From Nocardioides sp. Arc9.136 (GTDB taxonomy: Bacteria; Actinomycetota; Actinomycetes; Propionibacteriales; Nocardioidaceae): 64,000 bases of DNA. Below, one piece after another: positions 18,806 to 26,179 of the stretch. The notes beneath the pieces were generated by a model, which saw nothing but the letters and a program-made list of their open reading frames with translations, was not told the DNA's origin and ran no database searches. Both the position numbers and the translations under genes were made by a program. Position 1 is the first letter of the stretch. Each line of letters starts with the position of its first letter. The DNA lies in contig NZ_CP113431.1 of NCBI RefSeq assembly GCF_030506255.1, positions 2,232,001 through 2,296,000 of the forward strand, written 5' to 3'.

Positions 18806-19558
18806 TCAGCCGGAGCGGAGCCCGGCCTTGACCAGGGTGGCGTGGAGACGCACCGAGAGCGCGGCGATCTCGGAGACGGCCTCCTCGGCGCGGGCCTGCG
18901 CGGCGGCGTCACGACCCCGCTTGTGGGGCGCGACGACCTGCTCCACCATCCCCACCTCGCGGTCGGCCGCGGTCTTGTACGCGCGCAGGTGGCGCGGCTC
19001 GAAGCCGAAGTCGGCCAGCTCGCGGGCAGTCTGGGCGATCACCAGCGCGTCGGTGTCGTAGTGGCCGGTGCCGGGCTTGGCGCTGATCAGGCCGTACTGC
19101 TCGAGCTGGTCGAGCAGGTCCTCGGAGATCTCCGCGACCTTGACCAGCTCGCGCCGGGACAGCCGCATTCCGTCGTGCCGCCGGAACGACTCGGGGCTGG
19201 GCAGCCCGTCCGCGGCGAGCGCGACCTTGGGGACCGTCGGCACGACCGGCTCGATCGCCGGCGGCTCCAGGCCGCGGTCGATGGCGTCGAGGTGCTCGCC
19301 GATGACCTTGAGCGGCAGGTAGTGGTCGCGCTGCATGCGCAGCACGTAGCGCAGCCGGTCGACGTCCTGGACGGAGAACTTCCGGTAGCCCGCGGGCGTG
19401 CGCTCGGGCTTGATCAGGCCCTTGTCCTCGAGGAAGCGGATCTTGGGGATGGTGATGCCGGGGAAGTCCGGACGCAGGTGGTCCAGGACCTCCCCGATGT
19501 TCATCCGGGCGCGCGGCGCCCCGGGGGCGCCCGCTGCCGCCGGGCCGGTGGAGCTCAT
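18806..19558 (-). CDS. MerR family regulator, FtsR (Rv1828)-like
   Basis: A 250-residue MerR protein. The DNA-binding domain is at about residues 18-90 (MNIGEVLDHLRPDFPGITIP, IRFLEDKGLIKPERTPAGYR, KFSVQDVDRLRYVLRMQRDH). The second half has LSRRELVKVAEISEDLLDQL and GHYDTDALVIAQTARELADF, the signature of the FtsR group, which activates the division gene ftsZ in Corynebacterium. It sits between the FHA gene and the nuclease gene exactly as in M. tuberculosis. Confidence 0.88.
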   Translation of the reverse strand: MSSTGPAAAGAPGAPRARMNIGEVLDHLRPDFPGITIPKIRFLEDKGLIKPERTPAGYRKFSVQDVDRLRYVLRMQRDHYLPLKVIGEHLDAIDRGLEPPAIEPVVPTVPKVALAADGLPSPESFRRHDGMRLSRRELVKVAEISEDLLDQLEQYGLISAKPGTGHYDTDALVIAQTARELADFGFEPRHLRAYKTAADREVGMVEQVVAPHKRGRDAAAQARAEEAVSEIAALSVRLHATLVKAGLRSG

Positions 19559-19569
19559 GCGGGTGCGGC

Positions 19570-20115
19570 TCAGCCGGCCTGTTGCCCGGCGAAGAACACC
19601 AGGCGGTACTTGCCGATCTGGACCTCGTCGCCGTCCTTGAGCTGCACCTTGTCGATGCGGTCGCGGTTGACGTAGGTGCCGTTGAGCGAGCCGACGTCGC
19701 TGACGGTGAAGGTGTCACCGGTGCGGTCGAACTGCGCGTGCCGACGCGACACGGTCACGTCGTCGAGGAAGATCTCGCTCTCGGGGTGCCGACCGGCGGT
19801 CACGACGTCGGCGTCCAGCAGGAACCGGCTGCCCGAGCCCGGGCCGCGCTGCACGACCAGGAGCGCGTGGCCCGCCGGGAGGGCGTCGACCGCGGCCGCG
19901 TCGACGGGGTTCAGCTGGCGGTCGGAGGTCTCGGACTTGTCGCCGAGGCCGATGTGGATCGTGGCCGTCGAGTCGCCCTGCGAGGCCGGCTGTCCGGGCT
20001 GCACGGCAGCGACGGAGCCCGTCGCGTCGTCGGCGGCGACGAGCTTCGTGCCGCACTGGGAGCAGAAGCGGGCGTCGTCGGGGTTCTGCCTGCCACACGC
20101 GGTGCAGAACGGCAT
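19570..20115 (-). CDS. Zinc-ribbon plus FHA protein, GarA/OdhI-like
   Basis: A 181-residue cytosolic protein. The N-terminus is a zinc ribbon with Cys4, Cys7, Cys18 and Cys21 (FCTACG and FCSQCG). The C-terminal half is an FHA domain: AGRHPESEIFLDDVTVSRRH and GSLNGTYVNRDRI, nearly the GarA sequence. GarA/OdhI inhibit 2-oxoglutarate enzymes and are switched by phosphorylation of an N-terminal ETTSV threonine pair; that motif is absent here. Start ATG 20115 is chosen over an upstream GTG because it begins the zinc ribbon. Next to gcvH, as in M. tuberculosis. Confidence 0.85.
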   Translation of the reverse strand: MPFCTACGRQNPDDARFCSQCGTKLVAADDATGSVAAVQPGQPASQGDSTATIHIGLGDKSETSDRQLNPVDAAAVDALPAGHALLVVQRGPGSGSRFLLDADVVTAGRHPESEIFLDDVTVSRRHAQFDRTGDTFTVSDVGSLNGTYVNRDRIDKVQLKDGDEVQIGKYRLVFFAGQQAG

Positions 20116-20149
20116 CGGGCATCCTCCGGGATCCGGTGTCGGGCGGGCG

Positions 20150-20179
20150 GTCAACCCTCACCTCGGGGTTGAGGTTGAC
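20150..20179 (-). promoter_or_regulatory. MerR-type operator-like dyad upstream of FHA gene
   Basis: GTCAACC (20150-20156) and GGTTGAC (20173-20179) are inverted, with TTGAGG inside. Aligned to 18188-18213, about 22 of 26 positions match (AACCCTCA..CT.G.GGTTGAGG). It lies 35-65 bases upstream of the FHA start. Confidence 0.55.
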
Positions 20180-20231
20180 GGTTGTCCGAACCTATCAGCC
20201 ACGGGCGACCGATCAAGCCGGACGGCGAACT

Positions 20232-20260
20232 CCGCCGGCCGGCGCGGGACCGGCCGGCGG
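20232..20260 (-). terminator. Terminator hairpin after gcvH
   Basis: CCGCCGGCCGG pairs perfectly with CCGGCCGGCGG across a 7-base loop. It starts five bases past the gcvH stop. No T-run, as is common in high-GC actinobacteria. Confidence 0.75.
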
Positions 20261-20264
20261 GGTG

Positions 20265-20663
20265 TCAGGAGTCGAGCGAGGCCTCGTACGCCGCGGCGTC
20301 CATGAGGGCGTCGACCTCGCCGGTGTCCGCGGGCACGACCTCGAAGAGCCAGCCGCCGCCGTACGGGTCGTTGTTGACCAGCTCGGGAGTGGCGTCGAGC
20401 GACTCGTTGCGGGCGACGACCTCACCGGAGACCGGGGCGTAGACGTCGCTGACCGACTTGGTCGACTCCAGCTCGCCGCAGGTGCTGCCGGACTCGATGG
20501 TCGCGCCGACCTCCGGCAGGGACACGTAGACGATGTCACCGAGGGCGTCCTGGGCGTAGTGGGTGATCCCCACGCGCACGGAGCCGGCGGCCTCGCCGGG
20601 GGTGCGCAGCCACTCGTGCTCGCTGGTGTACTTCAGGTCGTCGGGGTACAACGCGGTCTCCAA
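20265..20663 (-). CDS. gcvH: Glycine cleavage system H protein
   Basis: A 132-residue lipoyl carrier. The lipoyl lysine is Lys69 in ELESTKSVSDVYAPVSG. Other typical blocks are YTSEHEWLR at the N-terminus and NNDPYGGGWLFEV. It shuttles the aminomethyl group from GcvP to GcvT and then to the lipoamide dehydrogenase. It is separated from gcvP by the FHA, MerR and nuclease genes. Confidence 0.95.
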   Translation of the reverse strand: METALYPDDLKYTSEHEWLRTPGEAAGSVRVGITHYAQDALGDIVYVSLPEVGATIESGSTCGELESTKSVSDVYAPVSGEVVARNESLDATPELVNNDPYGGGWLFEVVPADTGEVDALMDAAAYEASLDS

Positions 20664-20693
20664 GCTGTCGGTCCGGGGCGTGCCCGCCCGACC

Positions 20694-21494
20694 CTACTGG
20701 TCCTGCGGCTCGAGGTCCGGGGTGGCGTACTCCGACTGCGCCGGCTCCCGCACGGACTCGATGTCGATCGACTGCAGCTCCTGGATCTCGACCACGGCAC
20801 CGTCCGCCTCGAGCTCGGAGACCACGCCGCGCGCGATGGAGATCGCACCCGCGAGGGTGTCCGGCGCACCGATGGCGTCCAGGACGTACGGCGGGCCGAG
20901 CTGCTCGCCGTCGACGACGAGCCCACCGGTGCCCGCCGAGAACGCCGACTGGGCGACCAGCCGGACCTTGCCGTTGAGCTGCATCGCCTCGGCGTTGGAG
21001 GTGCGCAGCTCCTGGACCAGGTCGATCATGTCCTGGACCCTGACGGCCTGGTCGGTCTCGGTGATCGTCACGCGGACGCCCGGGCCGGTGACGGGGACCG
21101 TGCCGGCCAGGATCGCGAGCGCGTCGGCCTGGGTCTGGGCCTCCTCCAGCGCCGTCCCGACCCGCCGGCTGTCGGTGCGCAGGTCCTGGCGGGCCTCCTC
21201 GAGCCGCTCGATCTCCGCCTCGGCCCGCTGCGTGGTCCCGGCGAGGCCGTTGAGGACGTCGATGAGGTCCTGCTCCCGCAGCCCGGCGTAGGTGTCGTCG
21301 ACCTCGGTGGCGCGGACCTGCACGATCGCGGCGAAGCCCACCAGCGCGAGCAGCACCCCGACCACCAGCTGGCTTCGCGAGGGGCGGCTCAGCGCCCGCA
21401 GCAGCCGCGACCGCCCGCTCGCCGGGGTCTCCGGGCTCCGGGGCCGGTCCTCGGGACCGCTCCCGGGACGAGGGTCGGGCGTGGGGTCAGGCAT
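20694..21494 (-). CDS. DUF881 family membrane protein, Rv1825-like
   Basis: A 266-residue single-pass protein. A Pro-rich cytoplasmic lead is followed by one membrane segment ([19 protein letters not shown], about residues 42-60). Then comes a coiled coil with many Glu/Arg, and the DUF881 domain: VTGPGVRVTITE, then NAEAMQLNGKVRLVAQSAF. Such proteins cluster with cell-division genes and resemble a family ancestral to division or septum factors. Start ATG 21494 overlaps the end of the small basic protein gene by 8 bases. Confidence 0.85.
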   Translation of the reverse strand: MPDPTPDPRPGSGPEDRPRSPETPASGRSRLLRALSRPSRSQLVVGVLLALVGFAAIVQVRATEVDDTYAGLREQDLIDVLNGLAGTTQRAEAEIERLEEARQDLRTDSRRVGTALEEAQTQADALAILAGTVPVTGPGVRVTITETDQAVRVQDMIDLVQELRTSNAEAMQLNGKVRLVAQSAFSAGTGGLVVDGEQLGPPYVLDAIGAPDTLAGAISIARGVVSELEADGAVVEIQELQSIDIESVREPAQSEYATPDLEPQDQ

Positions 21495-21819
21495 GGAACA
21501 GGTGACGGCGGATCGCCGCCACGTTGGAGAAGATCCGGATCCCGAGCACGACGATGACACCGGTGGAGAGCTGTCCGCCGACGCCGAGCTTGTCGCCGAG
21601 GTAGACGATCGCGGCCGCGATCACGACGTTGGAGACGAAGGAGACGACGAAGACCTTGTCGTCGAAGATCCCGTCGAGGTAGGCGCGCAGGCCGCCGAAG
21701 ACCGCGTCGAGCGCCGCCACGACGGCGATCGGGAGGTAGGGCTCCACGGCCAGCGGGACGTCGGGCTGGAACACCAGCCCGAGCACGATGCCGACCAACA
21801 GGCCGAGCGCGGCGATCAC
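21487..21819 (-). CDS. Small basic protein (DUF1290), Rv1824-like
   Basis: A 110-residue membrane protein with three hydrophobic segments and the conserved LPIAVVAALDAVFGGLRAYL and FVSNVVIAAAIVYLGDKLG. This family always sits between DUF881 genes in Gram-positive bacteria, and here it overlaps both neighbours. Its biochemical role is not known; it is named for its charge in Bacillus subtilis. Confidence 0.9.
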   Translation of the reverse strand: MIAALGLLVGIVLGLVFQPDVPLAVEPYLPIAVVAALDAVFGGLRAYLDGIFDDKVFVVSFVSNVVIAAAIVYLGDKLGVGGQLSTGVIVVLGIRIFSNVAAIRRHLFHA

Positions 21820-22736
21820 GGGGCCCCCTCCTCCGGGATGTGCGGACGGTCCGCGAGCGACTCCACCGAGCGCAGCTCACGCATCCGCGCGGCGGGCAGC
21901 TCGAGGGACTCCTCGTTGTCCATGGCGAAGGTTATGCCGAAGTCCGACTCCAGGTCGCGCAGCGCCGCCCCCTCGGGCGATTCCTGGAACCGCGACTGCA
22001 GCGTGAGCCGGTCCCCGATGGCCTCGATGCGGTACGGCGGCGACAGGCTGGTCTTGTTGACCCGCACGACCAGCCCCGAGAGGCGGATCGCGGACAGCGC
22101 GGTCAGCCGCTGCCCGTTGATCGCGATCGCCTCGGCACCGAGGCGCCACAGGCCGTTGACGGCGATCCGCAGGTCGCCGTCGCGGACCTCGCTGTTCAGG
22201 ACGTCGGCCGGGCCGTCGAAGAGGGTGAGGACGACGCCGGGTCCGCTGACCGCGACGTACCCGGTCCTGGTCTGCGCACGGCGCAGCCGGCCCAGGACGG
22301 TCTGGTATGTCGCCTGCGCGGCGGTCACCTGGCCCTCCAGGTCGGCGTTGCGCTCGCGCAGCCCGACGATCCGGTCCTGCAGGTCGGCCACCCGCTCGCG
22401 CTCGGCGCTCACGCGCCGGACCAGGGTGGCGCGGCTCGCGGCGTCGACGTCCTCGTTGCGCGAGGTCTGCACGAAGGCGGTGGTGGCCAGGACGCCGAAG
22501 AGGGCGACCACCAGCGCGGCGGTGCGGTGCGGCCGGCTGCGGACGGGGGGCCGCGGCTCGTCGGAGTCCCGGGCCGCGATGGCGCGCCGCTCGGCGGCGT
22601 GGAGGTAGTCCTCGTCGAGGGACTGCTGGGTGATCAGGGTGAGCAGCGGCAGCCGGACCCGCTCGGGCACCGGGTGGTCGGCGACCGCGTGGCCGGGTCG
22701 CTGCCCAAGGCGCTGCTCAGGGCGCTGCTCAGGCAT
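21816..22736 (-). CDS. DUF881 family membrane protein, Rv1823-like
   Basis: A 306-residue DUF881 protein with one membrane segment near residue 72-92 (TAALVVALFGVLATTAFVQ), a coiled coil (ERERVADLQDRIVGLRERN), and the domain core VSGPGVVLTLFDG, RLGAEAIAINGQRLTALSAI and PPYRIEAIGD. It overlaps the CDP-alcohol phosphotransferase gene upstream by 8 bases and the small basic protein gene by 4, so all are one operon. Confidence 0.85.
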   Translation of the reverse strand: MPEQRPEQRLGQRPGHAVADHPVPERVRLPLLTLITQQSLDEDYLHAAERRAIAARDSDEPRPPVRSRPHRTAALVVALFGVLATTAFVQTSRNEDVDAASRATLVRRVSAERERVADLQDRIVGLRERNADLEGQVTAAQATYQTVLGRLRRAQTRTGYVAVSGPGVVLTLFDGPADVLNSEVRDGDLRIAVNGLWRLGAEAIAINGQRLTALSAIRLSGLVVRVNKTSLSPPYRIEAIGDRLTLQSRFQESPEGAALRDLESDFGITFAMDNEESLELPAARMRELRSVESLADRPHIPEEGAP

Positions 22737-23343
22737 CCAGGGCCGCCCGTCGGAGCGGCTCGGTGGTGGCGAGCAGCTTGCGGACCTGCCAGGCGTAGAG
22801 CAGCCCCGCCCACCAGTACAGCCCGATCCCCCACCCGGCGAACGCCCAGCCGAAGACGCGGGCCAGCGAGGCGACGGTGCCCTCGCCGTCGCCGAGGAAG
22901 AGCAGCGGGAAGGCGTAGAGGAGGTTGAAGGTGGCGGCCTTGCCCAGGAAGTGCACCGGCAGCGCGGTGTAGCCCCGGGTGCGCAGCAGCGGGACGAGTC
23001 CCCACATGAGGACGTCGCGCAGCGGCAGCGAGACGGCCACCCACCAGGGGATGACGTCGCGCATGGCCAGCCCGACGACCGCGGCGAGGATGTAGAGCCG
23101 GTCCGCCACCGGGTCCAGCACCTGCCCCAGCAGCGTCACCTGGTCCCACCGGCGCGCCAGGAAGCCGTCGAGCCAGTCGGTGACCCCGGAGACCATCAGG
23201 ACGACGAGCGCCCACACGTCGGCCTCCGGGCCCAGCACGAGCCACAGGAACAGCGGCACCCCGGCGAGCCGGAGCATGCTCAAGACGTTCGGCAGCGTCC
23301 ACACGCGGTTCGTGCGAGGAGGATCGGCTGCCACGCGGCACAC
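22729..23343 (-). CDS. CDP-alcohol phosphatidyltransferase, PgsA2-like
   Basis: A 204-residue membrane enzyme with six hydrophobic segments. The catalytic motif D-G-x2-A-R-x8-G-x3-D-x3-D is present in DGFLARRWDQVTLLGQVLDP at about residues 59-78. It transfers a phosphatidyl group from CDP-diacylglycerol to an alcohol such as glycerol-3-phosphate or inositol phosphate; the acceptor cannot be told. GTG 23343 or GTG 23334 may be the start. It is the first gene of the DUF881 operon. Confidence 0.85.
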   Translation of the reverse strand: MCRVAADPPRTNRVWTLPNVLSMLRLAGVPLFLWLVLGPEADVWALVVLMVSGVTDWLDGFLARRWDQVTLLGQVLDPVADRLYILAAVVGLAMRDVIPWWVAVSLPLRDVLMWGLVPLLRTRGYTALPVHFLGKAATFNLLYAFPLLFLGDGEGTVASLARVFGWAFAGWGIGLYWWAGLLYAWQVRKLLATTEPLRRAALDA

Positions 23344-23397
23344 CCTAACCGCCGGGAACGGCGCCCCGAAGGAGCAGGTCAGGCGTGGTGCGACGGG

Positions 23398-24468
23398 TCA
23401 CGTGGCGGTCGTCGGGCCGGCCAGCGCCTCGTCGTGGTGGGCCGCGTCGCGGATCTCCCCGACCAGCTCCTCGAGGACGTCCTCGAGGGTCGCCAGCCCG
23501 ATCGTGCGGCCCTCCCCGTCGACCACCCGGGCCATGTGGGCGCCCCGCCGCTGCAGCGTCTCGAGCGCGTCGTGCAGCGACTCGTCGGCCGTCACCGGTG
23601 CGAACGGGCGGATCCACTTGTCGTCGACCGGCCGCTCGCGACGCTCCTCGTTGGGCTCGAGGACGTCCTTGATGTGCAGGTAGCCGACGAGGTCGCCGTC
23701 GTCGCCCGCCACCGGGAACCGGCTGAAGCCGGTCGCCGCGCAGAGCGCCTCGACCTCGGCCGCGGTGGAGCCGCGGCGCACCAGGGTGAGGCTCGCCGTC
23801 GGCATCAGGACCGAGGCGACGGTCTTCTCGGTGAAGCCGAGCGCACCGGCGAGCCGGTCGTACTCGTCGGCCTCGAGGAGGCCCTCGCCGCGCGACTCCT
23901 CGACGAGCGCGGCCACCTCCTCGCGCGTGAACGCCGAGGTCAGCTCGTCCTTGGGCTCGACCCGCAGCAGGCGGAGCACGCCGTTCGCGGCGGCGTTGAG
24001 CACCACGATGAGCGGCTTGAGCACCGTGACGACGCCGAGCAGCGGCGGGCCGAGCACCATCGCCGCGCGCTCCGGGCCGGCGATCGCGATGTTCTTGGGG
24101 ACCATCTCGCCGAGCACGACGTGCAGGTAGGTGACCAGGCTCAGCGCGATCACGAAGGCGATCGGGTGCAGGAACGCGTCCGGCACCCCGAGCGCGTGGA
24201 TGCTCGGCTCGATGAGGTGCGCGATCGCGGGCTCGCCGACGGCACCGAGGCCCAGGGAGCAGATCGTGATGCCGAGCTGGGCGCCCGCCATCATCAGCGA
24301 GACCTGCTCCATGGCCCGCAGCGTGGTGCGCGCCATCCGCGAACCGGCCTGGGCGTGCGGCTCCACCTGGCTGCGGCGGGCCGAGACGAGGGCGAACTCG
24401 GCACCCACGAAGAAGGCGTTGAGGGCCAGCAGGACGAAGACCAGGAGGACGCCGGCGGTGTCGCTCAT
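23398..24468 (-). CDS. CNNM/CorC-like membrane protein with CBS domains, 356 aa
   Basis: N-terminal CNNM transmembrane domain (about residues 1-180) with LNAFFVGAEFALVSARRSQV and GEMVPKNIAIA. A cytoplasmic CBS pair follows (about 195-335), with FSRFPVAGDDGDLVGYLHIK and GLATLEDVLEELVGEI. Relatives include Mg2+ or Co2+ efflux-type proteins, historically called hemolysin-like. No C-terminal CorC_HlyC domain is seen; the protein ends soon after the CBS pair. It overlaps its paralogue by 4 bases. Confidence 0.85.
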   Translation of the reverse strand: MSDTAGVLLVFVLLALNAFFVGAEFALVSARRSQVEPHAQAGSRMARTTLRAMEQVSLMMAGAQLGITICSLGLGAVGEPAIAHLIEPSIHALGVPDAFLHPIAFVIALSLVTYLHVVLGEMVPKNIAIAGPERAAMVLGPPLLGVVTVLKPLIVVLNAAANGVLRLLRVEPKDELTSAFTREEVAALVEESRGEGLLEADEYDRLAGALGFTEKTVASVLMPTASLTLVRRGSTAAEVEALCAATGFSRFPVAGDDGDLVGYLHIKDVLEPNEERRERPVDDKWIRPFAPVTADESLHDALETLQRRGAHMARVVDGEGRTIGLATLEDVLEELVGEIRDAAHHDEALAGPTTAT

Positions 24469-25874
24469 GAGCGGTCACCCTCCCCGTCGGCCTGCTTCGC
24501 GCGGCCGTGGGACCGCTCGCCCCGGGACGCCTCGACCGGGTCGCCCTCGTGCAGGCGCAGCGAGAGCCGGTCGATGCGGAGCCCGTCCATGTGCTCGACG
24601 GTCAGCACGGCCAGCTGCTCGCGCGGCTGCTCGGGGTCGCTCAGGTCGGGCACCGGGACCTCGGCGATGTCACCGGCGACCGGGACCCGGCCCAGCACGC
24701 GCAGCACGAGGCCCGCGACGGTGTCGTAGTCCTCGTTCTCGGGGAGGGCCACGCCGGTGAGGTCCTCGACCTCGTCTGGGCGCAGCAGGCCGGAGACCAG
24801 CCACGAGCCGTCACGGCGCAGCCGGGCCCGGGAGCTCATCCGGTCGTGCTCGTCGGCGATGTCGCCCACGATCTCCTCCACGACGTCCTCGAGGGTCACG
24901 ATCCCCGCGTGGCCGCCGTACTCGTCGAGGACGACGGCCATCTGGAAGCTCTCGTTGCGCAGCTGCGCCAGGAGCGGGTCCAGGCGCAGGGTGTCGGGGA
25001 CGACGATCGGCTTGGCCATCAAGTGCTTGACCTTGGTGGTGCTGCGCTCGTGGACGGGCAGGGCGACGGCGTTCTTCACGTGGACGGTGCCCACGACCGC
25101 GTCCTCGTCGTCGAGCACCGGGAAGCGCGAGTGGCCGGTCGAGCGGGCCAGCTCGATGACCGCCGACGCGCGGTCGTTCGCCTCGAGGCTGTGGGTGCGC
25201 ACGCGCGGGGTCATGATCTCGCCCGCGGTGCGGGTGCCGAACTCCACCGAGCGCTCCATCAGCTCCGCGGTGTCGGCGTCGAGGGTGCCCTCGTCGGCCG
25301 ACCGGGCGATGAGCGAGGCGAGCTCCTGGGAGCTGCGCGCCGAGCGGAGCTCCTCCTGCGGCTCGACGCCGAGCCGGCGCACGAGCGCGTTGGCGGAGTT
25401 GTTGAGGATCCGGATCGGCACCCGGTTCACGGCGGTGAACAGCCGCATCGGGCGCTGGGTCGCGCGCGCGGTCTGCAGCGGCAGCGCGATCGCGAGGTTC
25501 TTGGGGACCAGCTCGCCGAAGAGCATGGTGAGCACCGTGCCGGCCACCAGACCGAGGGCCACCGCCACGGGCGAGACCGCCCCGTCGGGCACGCCGACCG
25601 CGCCGAGCGGCTCCTCGATCAGGTCGGCGATCGCCGGCTCGGCGAGGAAGCCGACGCCGAGGTTCGTCACGGTGATGCCGACCTGGGCGCCGGAGAGCTG
25701 CGTCGACAGCGACTTCAGGGCGTTCTGCACACCCTGGGCGCCGGTGTCGCCGGCGGCTGCCGCCTGGTCGACCTTCGAGCGGTCGACCGTCACGAGCGCG
25801 AACTCGGCGGCGACGAAGATGCCGCAGGCCGCCACGAGCAGCAGGGCGACCGCGAGCAGGACGAGCGGGGTCAT
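24465..25874 (-). CDS. CNNM/CorC-like membrane protein with CBS and CorC domains, 469 aa
   Basis: A full-length CNNM protein. The membrane domain has CGIFVAAEFALVTVDRSKVD and FGELVPKNLAIALP. CBS pair: STGHSRFPVLDDEDAVVGTV and EYGGHAGIVTLEDVVEEIVG. A C-terminal CorC_HlyC domain (LVSGLLRPDEVEDLTG, ENEDYDTVAGLVLRVLGRVP) is present. It likely exports or senses divalent cations. The ribosome binding site lies inside a perfect hairpin directly before the ATG. It overlaps the shorter paralogue downstream by 4 bases. Confidence 0.87.
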   Translation of the reverse strand: MTPLVLLAVALLLVAACGIFVAAEFALVTVDRSKVDQAAAAGDTGAQGVQNALKSLSTQLSGAQVGITVTNLGVGFLAEPAIADLIEEPLGAVGVPDGAVSPVAVALGLVAGTVLTMLFGELVPKNLAIALPLQTARATQRPMRLFTAVNRVPIRILNNSANALVRRLGVEPQEELRSARSSQELASLIARSADEGTLDADTAELMERSVEFGTRTAGEIMTPRVRTHSLEANDRASAVIELARSTGHSRFPVLDDEDAVVGTVHVKNAVALPVHERSTTKVKHLMAKPIVVPDTLRLDPLLAQLRNESFQMAVVLDEYGGHAGIVTLEDVVEEIVGDIADEHDRMSSRARLRRDGSWLVSGLLRPDEVEDLTGVALPENEDYDTVAGLVLRVLGRVPVAGDIAEVPVPDLSDPEQPREQLAVLTVEHMDGLRIDRLSLRLHEGDPVEASRGERSHGRAKQADGEGDRS

Positions 25875-25877
25875 GGG

Positions 25878-25899
25878 CGCTCTCCCTCGGAGGAGAGCG
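25878..25899 (-). promoter_or_regulatory. Hairpin burying the CNNM ribosome binding site
   Basis: On the minus strand CGCTCTCC at 25899-25892 pairs perfectly with GGAGAGCG at 25885-25878, leaving a 6-base loop. The 3' arm contains GGAGAG, the ribosome binding site, five bases from the ATG at 25874. If formed, it would block initiation; this could be a metal- or temperature-responsive switch, but no known riboswitch is recognised in the 300 bases upstream. Confidence 0.6.
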
Positions 25900-26179
25900 G
25901 GCTACTTTGAGAGCCGTCCATCGGGGGTTCTCTGGGTCCTTGTCGTCGTCGTTCAGGGCCGGTGAGGCGCCCACGATACAGGGGCTGCGGGCGGTCCTCC
26001 CAGTCCGGCCGGTCCCAGGTCCCAGCCGTTCGCGCTGCCGGCATGGCCCATCCGGGCCATGCCGGACCGGCGCGTCACAGGAGGCACACCGGCCCCAGGA
26101 GCGCCAGACTGGTCATCGGCGGTCGGGGGGTCGCTGCCGCACGCCCACCCCACCCCGTCCGAAGAGCCGGAGCCCGCCC
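25900..26179. other. Divergent intergenic region
   Basis: About 280 bases between the CNNM leader hairpin and the DUF1800 start. It contains short inverted GGCATGGCC/GGCCATGCC arms near 26040-26062. It should hold both promoters. I see no gene. Confidence 0.4.

Noticed and set aside
25875..26179. Mn (yybP-ykoY) or Mg (M-box) riboswitch ahead of the CNNM genes
   Set aside because: The conserved blocks are not visible; only the simple hairpin at the ribosome binding site is supported.
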